From assembly GCA_902762325.1 (NCBI GenBank), contig CACWNV010000004.1:40329-104328 (forward strand): 64,000 bases of DNA. Direction: 5' to 3'. Every line of letters starts with the position of its first letter. Position 1 is the first letter of the stretch. The notes below the pieces were generated by a model. It ran no database searches and was not told the DNA's origin. It worked only from the letters and a program-made list of their open reading frames with translations. Below are positions 10,274-20,100 of this stretch, piece after piece. The position numbers were made by a program, and so were the translations under genes. This DNA is from an uncultured Prevotellaceae bacterium (GTDB lineage Bacteria > Bacteroidota > Bacteroidia > Bacteroidales > Bacteroidaceae).

Positions 10274-11042
10274 GATTAATCAGCTCTTTGCCAAACGGCA
10301 AGGACGTAAACTATTATCATTATACTTCTGCGCTGGCTGTCCCACATTAGAAGGTACGGCTGATGTCATCAAGACATTAGAGCGCAGAGGTATAGATATG
10401 ATCGAAGTAGGCATCCCGTTCAGTGACCCTTTGGCTGACGGTCCTGTCATTCAAAGTGCCGGAACCGTTGCCTTGAAGAATGGGATGACACTTCGTAGAT
10501 TGTTCACACAACTTGCGGAGATAAAGGATGAGGTACACATTCCGCTTGTCCTGATGGGCTATCTCAATGTCATCATGCATCATGGCATTGAACCGTTCTT
10601 CCAGGATTGTGTGAAGGCAGGCGTTTCGGGGTGTATCATTCCCGATCTTCCCTTTAGTGACTATATGGAAGTGGTCAAGCCGATAGCAGACGTTTACGAC
10701 ATACGTGTTATCATGATGATCACCCCGGAAACGAGTGAAGAGCGCATCCGTTTCATTGATGAGCATACCGACGGGTTTATCTACATGGTCAGTTCTGCAA
10801 GCATCACAGGTGTGCAAAGCAATTTCAATGATGCCAAGGTTGCCTATTTCCAGCACATCAATGGCATGAACCTTCGTAATCCCCGGATGATAGGGTTTGG
10901 CATATCCAACAAACAGACCTTAGAAAGTGCTCAGGATAATGCGGCCGGGGCGATTATCGGCTCTAAATTTGTGACCTTGCTCAATGAAACGCGAGACCCT
11001 GACAAAGCAATGGATTTGTTATATGCTGCTTTGAAGGAATAA
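10266..11042 (+). CDS. trpA: Tryptophan synthase alpha chain
   Basis: The alpha chain cleaves indole-3-glycerol phosphate to indole and passes it to TrpB through the tunnel. The signatures AGCPTLEGT, VEVGIPFSDPLADGPVIQ (catalytic Glu and Asp) and IIPDLPFSDY are visible. I place the start at the ATG at 10266 (MNKINQLFAKRQ), which overlaps the trpF stop. The frame is open further upstream but only inside trpF. The protein has 258 residues. Confidence 0.97.
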   Translation: MNKINQLFAKRQGRKLLSLYFCAGCPTLEGTADVIKTLERRGIDMIEVGIPFSDPLADGPVIQSAGTVALKNGMTLRRLFTQLAEIKDEVHIPLVLMGYLNVIMHHGIEPFFQDCVKAGVSGCIIPDLPFSDYMEVVKPIADVYDIRVIMMITPETSEERIRFIDEHTDGFIYMVSSASITGVQSNFNDAKVAYFQHINGMNLRNPRMIGFGISNKQTLESAQDNAAGAIIGSKFVTLLNETRDPDKAMDLLYAALKE

Positions 11043-11059
11043 CAAACACAGACAAACCA

Positions 11060-12268
11060 ATGAATAAAAACTATTTAATAGACGACAAAGGATTTTTCGG
11101 TAAATATGGCGGGGCATATGTTCCTGAGATATTATACAAGTGCGTTCATGATTTACAAGATGCCTATTTGCCGATTATAGAAAGTGAGGATTTTCAACGT
11201 GAATATCATTCTCTGTTGAAGGATTATGTAGGACGTCCGTCCCCTCTCTATTATGCCAGACGAATGAGCGAGCGATATGGTTGCCGATTATTTTTAAAGC
11301 GTGAAGACCTGAACCATACCGGCGCACATAAAATCAATAACACTATCGGACAGATCCTCATGGCGAAGAGGATGGGGAAGACGCGCATCATTGCCGAGAC
11401 TGGTGCCGGACAACATGGAGTGGCAACAGCTACTGTCTGTGCCTTGATGAACATGCAATGTGAGATCTTTATGGGAAAGACGGATGTGGAGCGTCAGCAT
11501 ACTAATGTTGAACGTATGCGTATGCTTGGGGCGGTCGTACATCCCGTCACTACTGGCAATATGACGCTTAGCGATGCATGTTCCGAAGCAATCCGCGACT
11601 GGTGTTGTCATCCTCAGGATACTTTTTATATTGTAGGCAGTACGATGGGACCTCATCCATACCCTGATATTGTCGCCCGCATGCAGAGCATCATCAGCAA
11701 AGAGATCAAATGGCAGTTACAGGAACAGGTCGGACGCGACTATCCTGACTATCTGATAGCTTGTGTCGGGGGAGGAAGCAATGCTGCCGGTACCATCTAC
11801 CACTATATTGATGATGAACGTGTCAAAATCATCCTTGCCGAAGCTGGAGGACATGGCATAGACACCGACTATACTGCTGCCACCATGAAGTGCGGAACGG
11901 AAGGTATCATTCATGGTTCTCGCACACTTGTCATGCAGACACCTGACGGACAGATCAAAGAGGCGTTTACGATTTCTGCCGGACTCGATTATCCGGGTAT
12001 CGGACCTATGCATGCACATCTTGCTGAATCGGGACGCACCAATGTGATTGCCATTAATGATGACGAGGCTATCTATGCCGGATATGAACTGACACGCCAT
12101 GAAGGCATCATCCCCGCCATCGAAAGCGCACATGCGGTTGCGGTATTGAAGAAGCTATCGTTCAGCCCCGATGATATTGTCGTGTTGACGGTGAGCGGAC
12201 GGGGTGATAAGGATGTACAGACCTATTTGAATAACAAACAAATGGCAGGAGAATATGGCGACTTTTAA
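11060..12268 (+). CDS. trpB: Tryptophan synthase beta chain
   Basis: This PLP enzyme condenses indole with serine. The PLP lysine lies in NHTGAHKINNTIGQ, and the phosphate loop is GGGSNAAG. GRPSPLYYA and the C-terminal VSGRGDKD are also typical. At 402 residues it belongs to the TrpB1 class. It directly follows trpA, and its last 14 bases overlap trpE. Confidence 0.98.
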   Translation: MNKNYLIDDKGFFGKYGGAYVPEILYKCVHDLQDAYLPIIESEDFQREYHSLLKDYVGRPSPLYYARRMSERYGCRLFLKREDLNHTGAHKINNTIGQILMAKRMGKTRIIAETGAGQHGVATATVCALMNMQCEIFMGKTDVERQHTNVERMRMLGAVVHPVTTGNMTLSDACSEAIRDWCCHPQDTFYIVGSTMGPHPYPDIVARMQSIISKEIKWQLQEQVGRDYPDYLIACVGGGSNAAGTIYHYIDDERVKIILAEAGGHGIDTDYTAATMKCGTEGIIHGSRTLVMQTPDGQIKEAFTISAGLDYPGIGPMHAHLAESGRTNVIAINDDEAIYAGYELTRHEGIIPAIESAHAVAVLKKLSFSPDDIVVLTVSGRGDKDVQTYLNNKQMAGEYGDF

Positions 12269-13646
12269 TTATAAGACAACTACCCGTAGTATATTAGCCG
12301 ACCTGTACACACCGGTAGGTGTTTACATGCGACTACGGGATTTATATCCGCAAAGTGCGTTAATGGAGAGTTCGGATTACCACGACTCGAACAACAGCCG
12401 TTCGTTCATCGGGATTAACCCCATTGCAAGTATTGCCATCAGCCACGGGAATGTTATCTGCACTTTCCCCGATAACTCTTCAACGACCGCTCCTGTGACG
12501 AAAGACTATCGTTGCGAACATGCTATACGCGAATTCCTTGACTACTTTCAGGTAAGCGGAGATAATAGTCATTATTGTGGCCTTTACGGTTACACGTCGT
12601 TTAATGCCGTCAGGTATTTTGAAGACATTCCCGTAAAAGATGCCACGATGGAGGAGAACGATGCCCCCGACATGTATTATATCCTTTACAGGGACATTAT
12701 CGTGTTCGACCATTTCAACAACAAGCTGACAATGATTACCCTTGGCGATTCCGGCAATTTGGATAGACTGGAGATTCTCTTTAACAAGCAGAACATCAAG
12801 CCATACGGATTCCGTCCCGTCGGGGATTTCACTTCCACATTGACAGACGAAGAGCATAAGGAGAACATTCGCAAGGGAATCAGACATTGTCTGCGTGGTG
12901 ACGTGTTCCAGATTGTATTGTCAAGACGGTTCGTCCAGAAATACGAAGGCGATGATTTCAAGTTGTACCGGGCATTGAGGAGCGTGAATCCAAGCCCTTA
13001 TCTGTTCTATTTCGATTTCGGCGGTTTCCGTATCTTCGGTTCATCACCTGAGACGCATTGCAGGATTGAAGGCAAGAAGGCTTATATTGACCCTATCGCC
13101 GGAACGACAAGGCGTACGGGTGACATAGAGAATGATAGGGCAGGGGCAGACTTCTTGCGCAACGACCCGAAGGAGAATGCCGAGCATGTCATGCTGGTCG
13201 ACCTTGCAAGAAACGACCTAAGCCGTAATTGCCATGACGTGAAAGTTGACTTCTATAAAGACCTGCAATACTATTCTCATGTAATACATCTCGTCAGTAG
13301 GGTGTCAGGGACACTTGATGAAGGGGCAGACCCCATCAAGGCTTTTATCGATACGTTCCCTGCCGGCACTCTAAGCGGAGCTCCCAAAGTGCGTGCCATG
13401 CAACTTATCAGCGAATATGAACCTCATAACCGTGGAGCATACGGAGGATGTATTGGCTATATCGGATTGAACGGGAACCTTAACCAGGCCATCACCATTC
13501 GGACATTTGTCAGCCGTAATGGGGAACTATGGTTCCAGGCTGGCGGTGGAATCGTCTCTAAGAGTAATGAAGACTATGAGCTTCAGGAAGTGAACAACAA
13601 ATTAGGTGCATTGCACCGGGCAATTATTTTAGCGGAGAAAATGTAG
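12255..13646 (+). CDS. trpE: Anthranilate synthase component I
   Basis: The enzyme converts chorismate to anthranilate with ammonia from TrpG. The N-terminal ALMESSD segment (residues 35-41) matches the conserved LLES-type tryptophan feedback site. The chorismate-binding half contains IAGTTRRTG, DLARND and FPAGTLSGAPKVRAM. It has 463 residues. In this operon trpE and trpG lie at the distal end, so the committed step is encoded farthest from the promoter. Confidence 0.97.
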   Translation: MATFNYKTTTRSILADLYTPVGVYMRLRDLYPQSALMESSDYHDSNNSRSFIGINPIASIAISHGNVICTFPDNSSTTAPVTKDYRCEHAIREFLDYFQVSGDNSHYCGLYGYTSFNAVRYFEDIPVKDATMEENDAPDMYYILYRDIIVFDHFNNKLTMITLGDSGNLDRLEILFNKQNIKPYGFRPVGDFTSTLTDEEHKENIRKGIRHCLRGDVFQIVLSRRFVQKYEGDDFKLYRALRSVNPSPYLFYFDFGGFRIFGSSPETHCRIEGKKAYIDPIAGTTRRTGDIENDRAGADFLRNDPKENAEHVMLVDLARNDLSRNCHDVKVDFYKDLQYYSHVIHLVSRVSGTLDEGADPIKAFIDTFPAGTLSGAPKVRAMQLISEYEPHNRGAYGGCIGYIGLNGNLNQAITIRTFVSRNGELWFQAGGGIVSKSNEDYELQEVNNKLGALHRAIILAEKM

Positions 13647-13648
13647 TT

Positions 13649-14212
13649 ATGAAAGTAGTGATTATAGACAACTATGATTCCTTCACCTATAACCTGTCGC
13701 ATCTCGTAAAGCGATTAGGTGCGAATGTGACCGTCTATCGGAATGACCAGTTTTCCATCAGTCAACTGAAGGTCTTCGATAAGATAATCCTGAGTCCGGG
13801 GCCTGGAATTCCTTCCGAAGCTGGCTTGTTGTTAGATGTCATCAAGAGCTATGCCGGTCAGAAACCCATCTTAGGTGTGTGCCTTGGACATCAGGCAATA
13901 GGCGAAGTGTTTGGCGCAACACTGACCAATCTTTCTGACGTCTATCATGGAGTGGCTACCGAGGGCACTCAGTTTGGCATTGACCCGATATTCAACGGGC
14001 TTCCCAGGAGAATAGTAATGGGAAGATACCACAGCTGGGTCGTTAGCCGCAATGGCTTCCCTGACTGCCTGGAGATTACGGCAGAGAGTGATGACGGACA
14101 GATCATGGCATTGCGTCACCGTAATTATAATATACACGGTATTCAGTTCCATCCTGAGAGTGTCTTGACACCCGATGGAGAAACGATTATTAAGAACTGG
14201 TTGGAACAATAG
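13649..14212 (+). CDS. trpG: Anthranilate synthase component II (glutamine amidotransferase)
   Basis: This class I glutaminase subunit has the nucleophile Cys in GVCLGHQAIGE and the catalytic His/Glu in GIQFHPESVLT. It opens with IIDNYDSFTYNL, typical of TrpG/PabA. The 187-residue length is normal for a stand-alone subunit. It begins 3 bases after trpE and is the last trp gene. A shared role with p-aminobenzoate synthesis cannot be excluded. Confidence 0.96.
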   Translation: MKVVIIDNYDSFTYNLSHLVKRLGANVTVYRNDQFSISQLKVFDKIILSPGPGIPSEAGLLLDVIKSYAGQKPILGVCLGHQAIGEVFGATLTNLSDVYHGVATEGTQFGIDPIFNGLPRRIVMGRYHSWVVSRNGFPDCLEITAESDDGQIMALRHRNYNIHGIQFHPESVLTPDGETIIKNWLEQ

Positions 14213-14279
14213 TTTCCGGCCAGTTCTTATGTTATCAGCAAGTCAGCTGGGATAAAATACTCTTTTCTTACGATTATTT

Positions 14280-14310
14280 TTTGATATTTATCATAAATTC
14301 GGTAATTTTG
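14280..14310 (+). promoter_or_regulatory. Promoter of the UpxY-like gene
   Basis: A TTTG -33 element at 14280-14283 and TAATTTTG -7 element at 14303-14310 are separated by 19 bp. The gene starts 20 bases downstream at 14330, so the leader is very short. The gene therefore has its own promoter and is not just the end of the trp operon. Confidence 0.8.
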
Positions 14311-14329
14311 CAGCCGAATTAATGATAAC

Positions 14330-14893
14330 ATGGAAGAAATCACAGAAAAAGACAGTTTACCTTGGTACGCCATTACATTATACACCCTGCGTCAGAAGAG
14401 TGTGAGTGAGTACTTTTCTGAGAAGGGACTGGAATACTTTGTTCCGATGCACTATGTAGACGTGGAAGACCGTGAGCATCATGTCCGTCATGTCTTGCGC
14501 CCAGTCGTGCATAATCTGATATTTGTCAAGAAGACAATGTCAGAGAAACAAATGCGTACCATCGTGACTGAAGCACCCTATAAGATGTCGGTCATCCGTA
14601 AGAGCCGTGAGAATCCGGAGTATTATGAGATACCTGCAAAACAGATGGATGAGTTCATGCTGATGTGTAACCCGGAAATCGAGATGCGCAAGTATCTGAC
14701 GGAATCTGAGGCGAAAATCAAAAAGGGAACTCCTGTCTTCGTGAAATTCGGACCGATGAAAGGATTAACGGGAAAACTGGTGAGAAGCAGCAAGAAATAC
14801 TATCTGCTCAAGGAGGTTCCTGGCATGGCTGTCATGTTGAAGGTCTCCCGATGGTGCTGCATCCCGATTGAAGAGCAGAACAGTCCCCAATAA
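14330..14893 (+). CDS. UpxY/NusG-family transcription antiterminator-like protein (orphan)
   Basis: This 187-residue protein has a NusG N-terminal domain (WYAITLYTLRQKSVSEYF, residues 12-29, then VPMHYV and RPVVHNLIFVKK) and a C-terminal KOW-like segment (KGTPVFVKFGPMKGLTGKLVR, about residues 137-157). This is the architecture of specialised NusG paralogs such as UpxY, which in Bacteroides open capsule operons to full transcription. Here no polysaccharide genes follow. The next gene is convergent ispH, over 300 bases away. It is thus an orphan that would act elsewhere in the genome or has lost its operon. The core NusG is expected elsewhere in the genome. Confidence 0.85.
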   Translation: MEEITEKDSLPWYAITLYTLRQKSVSEYFSEKGLEYFVPMHYVDVEDREHHVRHVLRPVVHNLIFVKKTMSEKQMRTIVTEAPYKMSVIRKSRENPEYYEIPAKQMDEFMLMCNPEIEMRKYLTESEAKIKKGTPVFVKFGPMKGLTGKLVRSSKKYYLLKEVPGMAVMLKVSRWCCIPIEEQNSPQ

Positions 14894-14952
14894 TAAGGGT
14901 GAGTTTACTTTTTGAGTCATCATCTTTCCAAACATTGACAAAACTTTAACAA

Positions 14953-14991
14953 ACCGACTGATTTCAAACTATTAGTGCGAGGTCAGTCGGT
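14953..14991. terminator. Possible bidirectional terminator between convergent genes
   Basis: A perfect 9-bp inverted repeat, ACCGACTGA (14953-14961) and TCAGTCGGT (14983-14991), has a 21-base loop. The flanks are T-rich but lack a clean T run on the plus strand. On the minus strand the hairpin is followed by TTTGTTAAAGTTTTG. It lies in the 324-base gap between the UpxY-like gene and ispH, where a two-way terminator is expected. Confidence 0.5.
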
Positions 14992-15030
14992 ATGTCTTCT
15001 TGTTCTATATATGCATAATTTGACAGAGTG

Positions 15031-15118
15031 GAAACGATATGTTTAGGAAGTGTAAATGTATTCTTTACGAGTCGTAAACGGGTCGTTTAGGTTTTTTAAA
15101 TGGATTGTTTGCAAATAG
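15031..15118. repeat. 22-bp-period palindromic repeat array, copy 1 (four units)
   Basis: Four adjacent 22-base units start at 15031, 15053, 15075 and 15097. The consensus is a near-palindrome TAAAYG-TAT-CRTTTA plus a 7-base linker CGRGGTC. The unit at 15075 has perfect arms (TAAACG/CGTTTA). The first unit is the most degenerate. Related arrays occur at 38805 and 55962. No gene is visible in this 324-base gap apart from the hairpin at 14953. Confidence 0.75.
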
Positions 15119-15217
15119 CCTTTGTTTTTCTTCCACATTGTAGAAGGGGACTACTGTGTATAATACCGGTGTACCCATCTGTTTCCTTCTCCTTATTGTT
15201 ATTTATCATAATGCCGA

Positions 15218-16102
15218 TTATTGACCGAAATGGCTAAGAATATAATCCCGACATTCTTCCATCAGCCATTTGGGGGTGCTTGTGGCTCCGCAGATACCAA
15301 CCGTATTGATATTATCAAACCATGACCAGTCTATTTCAAGTGCACTTTCTATCTGATGGCTGTTGGGGTTTATGCTTTTACACTCATTGAACAAGACTTT
15401 ACCATTGGAACTTTTACGACCGCTCACAAAAAGGATTAAGTCGTGCTTAACGGCAAAGCTGGAAATGTTCGGCATCCGATTCGCAACTTGCCTGCAGATC
15501 GTATCAAAACTCTTGAAGCAAGCGTTTTCAGAAATATGATTCTGGATGTACTCAATGATACGATGAAATTCATCCAGACTTTTTGTTGTCTGAGAATACA
15601 AATAAATATCGCGATTAAAATCAAGCTTGACGACATCATCAAAGTTTTCGATGACTATTGCATGACTTTTTGTTTGTCCGACAAGACCTAATACCTCCGC
15701 ATGACCATTCTTTCCGAAGATGACAATTTGAGCATCCGGATTATTGTCAAACTGCTTTTTGATTCTTCGTTGCAATTGAAGTACGACGGGACACGTGGCA
15801 TCAATAATCTCTATGTTGTTCCTTTGTGCAATCTCGTATGTCTCAGGCGGTTCTCCATGCGCACGCAACAGCACTTTCACATCATGCAGTTTCCTTAATT
15901 CCTCATGATTAATGGTCTTGAGACCTTGCGCATGCAGACGTTCCACTTCCATTCCATTATGGACAATATCTCCTAAACAATACAGAGTACAATTATGATT
16001 TGTTAACACACTCATCCTGTTCAGCTCGTATTCAGCCTTTTCGATGGCCGTCGTCACTCCAAAGCAGAACCCGCTATCCTTATCTATTTCTATCTGAATC
16101 AT
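15218..16102 (-). CDS. ispH: 4-hydroxy-3-methylbut-2-enyl diphosphate reductase
   Basis: This iron-sulfur enzyme performs the last step of the MEP isoprenoid pathway, making IPP and DMAPP. The three cluster cysteines lie in GFCFGV (residue 13), IDATCPVV and FDTICRQVANR. The catalytic stretch LRAHGEPP and YSQTTKSLDEF are also typical. It has 294 residues and is the last gene of a leftward operon, 3 bases after the DUF1573 gene. Confidence 0.95.
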   Translation of the reverse strand: MIQIEIDKDSGFCFGVTTAIEKAEYELNRMSVLTNHNCTLYCLGDIVHNGMEVERLHAQGLKTINHEELRKLHDVKVLLRAHGEPPETYEIAQRNNIEIIDATCPVVLQLQRRIKKQFDNNPDAQIVIFGKNGHAEVLGLVGQTKSHAIVIENFDDVVKLDFNRDIYLYSQTTKSLDEFHRIIEYIQNHISENACFKSFDTICRQVANRMPNISSFAVKHDLILFVSGRKSSNGKVLFNECKSINPNSHQIESALEIDWSWFDNINTVGICGATSTPKWLMEECRDYILSHFGQ

Positions 16103-16105
16103 TCT

Positions 16106-17176
16106 TTAGTTCTTTACATTAACGTCGATTGTCACCTTTGGTTTCTCTGGATCATTCGTAATCATCAAGATTCTTGGTTTCGAACGTGCGAATTTCAGGT
16201 CTTTCGCACTTGCCGTCACTCTCAGTCTTAATGTCTCTCCAGGCTCCACCGATGTCTTATCCATAGACACTTGAAGTCCTACGGTGTACATCTGTAACGC
16301 ACTGATAGTCAAGCGCGAACGTCCTACATTTGTAATAAACAAGTCGCCTTTCGCCTTTTTCTTTCCATTAAAAGAGCCAAGATCAAGCGACTCGGTGGAC
16401 AACTTCATCCTCGGACCATTCAGACGCTGGAGGTCAGTGAGGTCATTGAAGTCAGGTAATAGAATGGCAGAGACCGTTATTTCCTTGTCCGGGGAAACGC
16501 GTTCGCCAGACACCTTACCCAAGAACACGGATGTCTGAGCCAATCCATAATCTCTAAGCAATGCCGAATTGAGTGTAATTGTCAGCTTTCCGGCATGACC
16601 AGAAGGAATCTTTGACGGCGACATGTCAGCAGTCAGGAAATTAGGGAGGTGCATCACAACAGGTTGCACGGTGTTACTCGTCGGGTTCTTCACATGAATC
16701 TCGGCAAAAGGACGCTCGCCCCTGCTTACGTCGTCGAATTCAATGTTTACTTTATCTACGAAAAGCTCACCTAATTTATAGGGATAATTACCCTCAAAAT
16801 TCACAATTTCCTCAACAACGACGCCCTTTAATGTTAAGATAGTCGGTTCTGTATCATCATTAAAGTAGATGGAAGCATATTTCTCAAAATGCCCTAATTG
16901 CATGGCATCGTAAGTGAGTCTTACCACAAATGAAGAATCGCGCCTGATGATTTCCTGAGGATAATCACCGACCACACATCCACAACTGGTAAGTAATTCC
17001 CTTATATAGATAGCCTTGTTGCTTACATTTTTTATCTCAAAGTCGGCGCTGGCAGCATTCTGGAATTTAATCTGCCCCACATCAATCATGTCGTTTTTCA
17101 CGGACACATGCTGAGCAAGCAGTTGTGGAACGAAAAATAATGCTATCAAACAAGATAATATAATTCGATTCTTCAT
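16106..17176 (-). CDS. DUF1573 domain-containing exported protein
   Basis: This 356-residue protein has an N-terminal signal peptide (cleavage after LLAQ, about residue 21). A DUF1573 immunoglobulin-like domain follows (FEIKNVSNKAIYIRELLTSCGCVVGDYP, about residues 46-73). A second similar beta domain lies near the C-terminus (FITNVGRSRLTISALQM). The SCGC motif is the family hallmark. DUF1573 proteins are abundant in Bacteroidetes envelopes and their role is unknown. It lies 3 bases from both neighbours, so it is co-transcribed with the macroglobulin-like gene. Confidence 0.88.
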   Translation of the reverse strand: MKNRIILSCLIALFFVPQLLAQHVSVKNDMIDVGQIKFQNAASADFEIKNVSNKAIYIRELLTSCGCVVGDYPQEIIRRDSSFVVRLTYDAMQLGHFEKYASIYFNDDTEPTILTLKGVVVEEIVNFEGNYPYKLGELFVDKVNIEFDDVSRGERPFAEIHVKNPTSNTVQPVVMHLPNFLTADMSPSKIPSGHAGKLTITLNSALLRDYGLAQTSVFLGKVSGERVSPDKEITVSAILLPDFNDLTDLQRLNGPRMKLSTESLDLGSFNGKKKAKGDLFITNVGRSRLTISALQMYTVGLQVSMDKTSVEPGETLRLRVTASAKDLKFARSKPRILMITNDPEKPKVTIDVNVKN

Positions 17177-17179
17177 AAC

Positions 17180-20100
17180 TTAATTATTTACTTGAATTGT
17201 TATTTGGGGAGCACGTGCAACGAATTCAGGTGAATAAGCACATTGAATCATACAAGAACCCGTATGGAATGTTCCCAAGCGGTCGACGAAATAATCCGTC
17301 TCTATGACATGCTTGCCTTTGGGTAAGCGGTCGAAGAAATAGTTGGTGACGTTCTGCTTCGGAGCATAATAATACCCGTTTCTATATCCGCTCAATTGTT
17401 CTGTCGGTTCTAAACATGCCGCCCGCTTATCTGTAATCTGAACAAAGTCATAATCACGTTCCGTCTCGACGATAATCCTTATCCGGATCTTGTCCCCTAC
17501 TCTAACGGTTTTATTTGGTAATACTATATCTTTAGTAATCTTCATGCCTGATGAATAGCCCGTTATCTCAGAGCTATTCAATACGAACTGAGCATATACA
17601 GCTCCCCATGACACTCCATTATCTTCTTTCTTGAAAGAAAGTGTCTTGCCAATCTCGTCGGTCAAGGATGCTTTAAAATATCCAAGCGACTCCGTATCCG
17701 ACAAGCCTTCAAGTCTGGTCTTGTCCATTTGAATGACGGTCGGTTGGGCATTCTCAGTATTAAGTACATCCTCTTGTCCGTTTAAGAACGCATAGATAGC
17801 ATTAACGGAGTTGTTTGGCGTATCCCAACTTTGCGTGCGTTTTTCTTGCAACAACCAGAGCTGCATCTCCTTAACGGTCGTGGTATCCGAAGGATTAACC
17901 AGCTGAATTGCCTCAATGGCGGCAACCTCAGTAGGAATCTTGTAGTCGAACCAGCTATAAGGTGCCTTGGACGTGTCAAAATAGCGTCCGTTCTCTTCCG
18001 TAGAGACAGAATACTCCTTAATGCTCTGAAGCATTTCCTGCGCTAAGTTTGCCTTTTTGTTCTTAGCCAATATGACGGCAGACACGGCCTTGTCATAGAT
18101 AGACAGAGACGGATTGCTCTTTGTCAAGTGCTCGATGAGGTATTGATTTGCCTTCTTCACGTTATTCGGGAGGTCACGCCCGTCGATAGAACAGATATAC
18201 AACCATCTGATTAAAGTCGCACTAAGCCTTACATTCCCGTCCTTCTGCTCAGCTTTCTTCATGGCGTCAACCTCCTTAACAATCTCTCCCCCCATGTAGG
18301 TAAATGCCTTGTCAAGCATCGGAGAAACCTTAGTCTGACTGCCAATCATGGCGTTGAGACGCACAAGGATTTCACATACGGCTGTTGTCATATAAATGCT
18401 ACCCTTCATACCAGGCCACCAGCTCCAGGCACCATTCGGATCCTGAAGTTTCTGAAGTGCCTTGATGTTCTCGTCGAGGCGGTATTGGAGCATGTTGTTA
18501 TCAAAGTAGTTCACCAACTGACTCTTTTGTTCGGCTTCTTTGTGGGCATCTGTCAGCCAGGGCGTCTCTTCAACAAGAATACTCTTGAGCTCCTGATTAT
18601 TCATCAATGCGCTTGAGGAAGTGTTCTCCTGCTGTTCCTTCGCCCATTTCTCTACGACCTTTTCAATAGAAGAATCTCTGTGTAGAATCTTAGCAGCTAA
18701 GCTATTGGCATAGAAGGCGGCAGCTACACTCAGGACATCCTTGTTGATTGGAGTAGAAATAGCAGGAAGAGCCTGAATCATCATCCAGTCGGGATTATTT
18801 GTGTACTCAATTGTGAGTTGCTGCTTTTCACTATTTTGTGGGAACAAATCCTTTAAGTTGATGGTCTTCGTGCCCTTTTTGTTCTGGGTTATGGCTATCG
18901 TATTCGTAACCATCTCTTTATTTGAAAGGACAGGAAGCAGATGTTGTTCTCCATCAGAGAAGCCGTTACCAACTGCCTGTATCCTGCAAATTGTCAATGA
19001 AGGAAGCTGAGACGCGGCGACATTGAACTCAACCGTATTGGTCTTGCCCGACTCAGCCGTGAATGACCGCTTGTCCTTGTATAACACCTGCTCACTATCC
19101 GGGTCGATTAATTCTATAATGACATTTCCCGAGACGGTTTTGTCGGACGTGTTAGAGACGCGAGTAAGCAGAATGCTGCTATCATCTGCACGTAAGAACC
19201 TCGGCATGTTCGGTTGCACGATAACGGTCTTTGACGCAATGACCTCACTTTCAAGATAACCATATCTGATATCCTGGTCGTGAGCAAGTCCCATGAACTT
19301 CCACGTCGTAACACTTTCAGGAAGAGTAAAGCTCAGTTTGGCAATACCATCCTCGCCAACATACATGCTGGGATAGAAGAAAGCCGTCTCATTAAAGTTA
19401 GAGCGTATCTGGTCAACCGTATTACTGGCTTTTTCCTCTTCTCTTCCTCCGGCAACATCCATTGCCGCTACCTCTTCCATCGCCATATTATCGCTCATGG
19501 CAACAGAAGCATTCATCGTACTCTTTGCCATAGCTCCAACCATAAGTCTTTTCATTCCGCCACGAGTAGTACCTCTGAACAACAAAGGCTGAACAAACTC
19601 CAAGACGGTTTCATCAAACCTGCTGAATGTTAACGGACGCTCATTCAGGAGCTTATAGGGCAATTCACCATATAGAGAATAATCGGCATCATACCTTCCG
19701 TTCCAAGTCGTATATGGGATGTTCTGCCATGAACGAGGATTAATTGACCATTTGTTTGCCCGAAGCTGATCCAACGACTTGTCATATAAGACAGCCATCA
19801 ACTGAGCTGAAACCGGCTTGCCTTCAGAATCCTTTATACACAACGTCCATTCTTCCGATTGTCCGGATGTCAGATGGTCTCTGAAAGTCTTCCATTCCAA
19901 ATGAAGTTTTTTATCTGCTACAGGTCTTTGGATAGAAACCTTATGGGAATAGAGTTTTCCTTCTCTTACCCATGCGCAATTGAAGAGAATCCCGTCACCA
20001 TATTCTTCTTTATAGACAAACTCCCGATTATACAAAGCATTGCTCTGATCCACCACTCCACTCTCGATGACCTTCTTACCGCAGATGATGGAATAGACGA

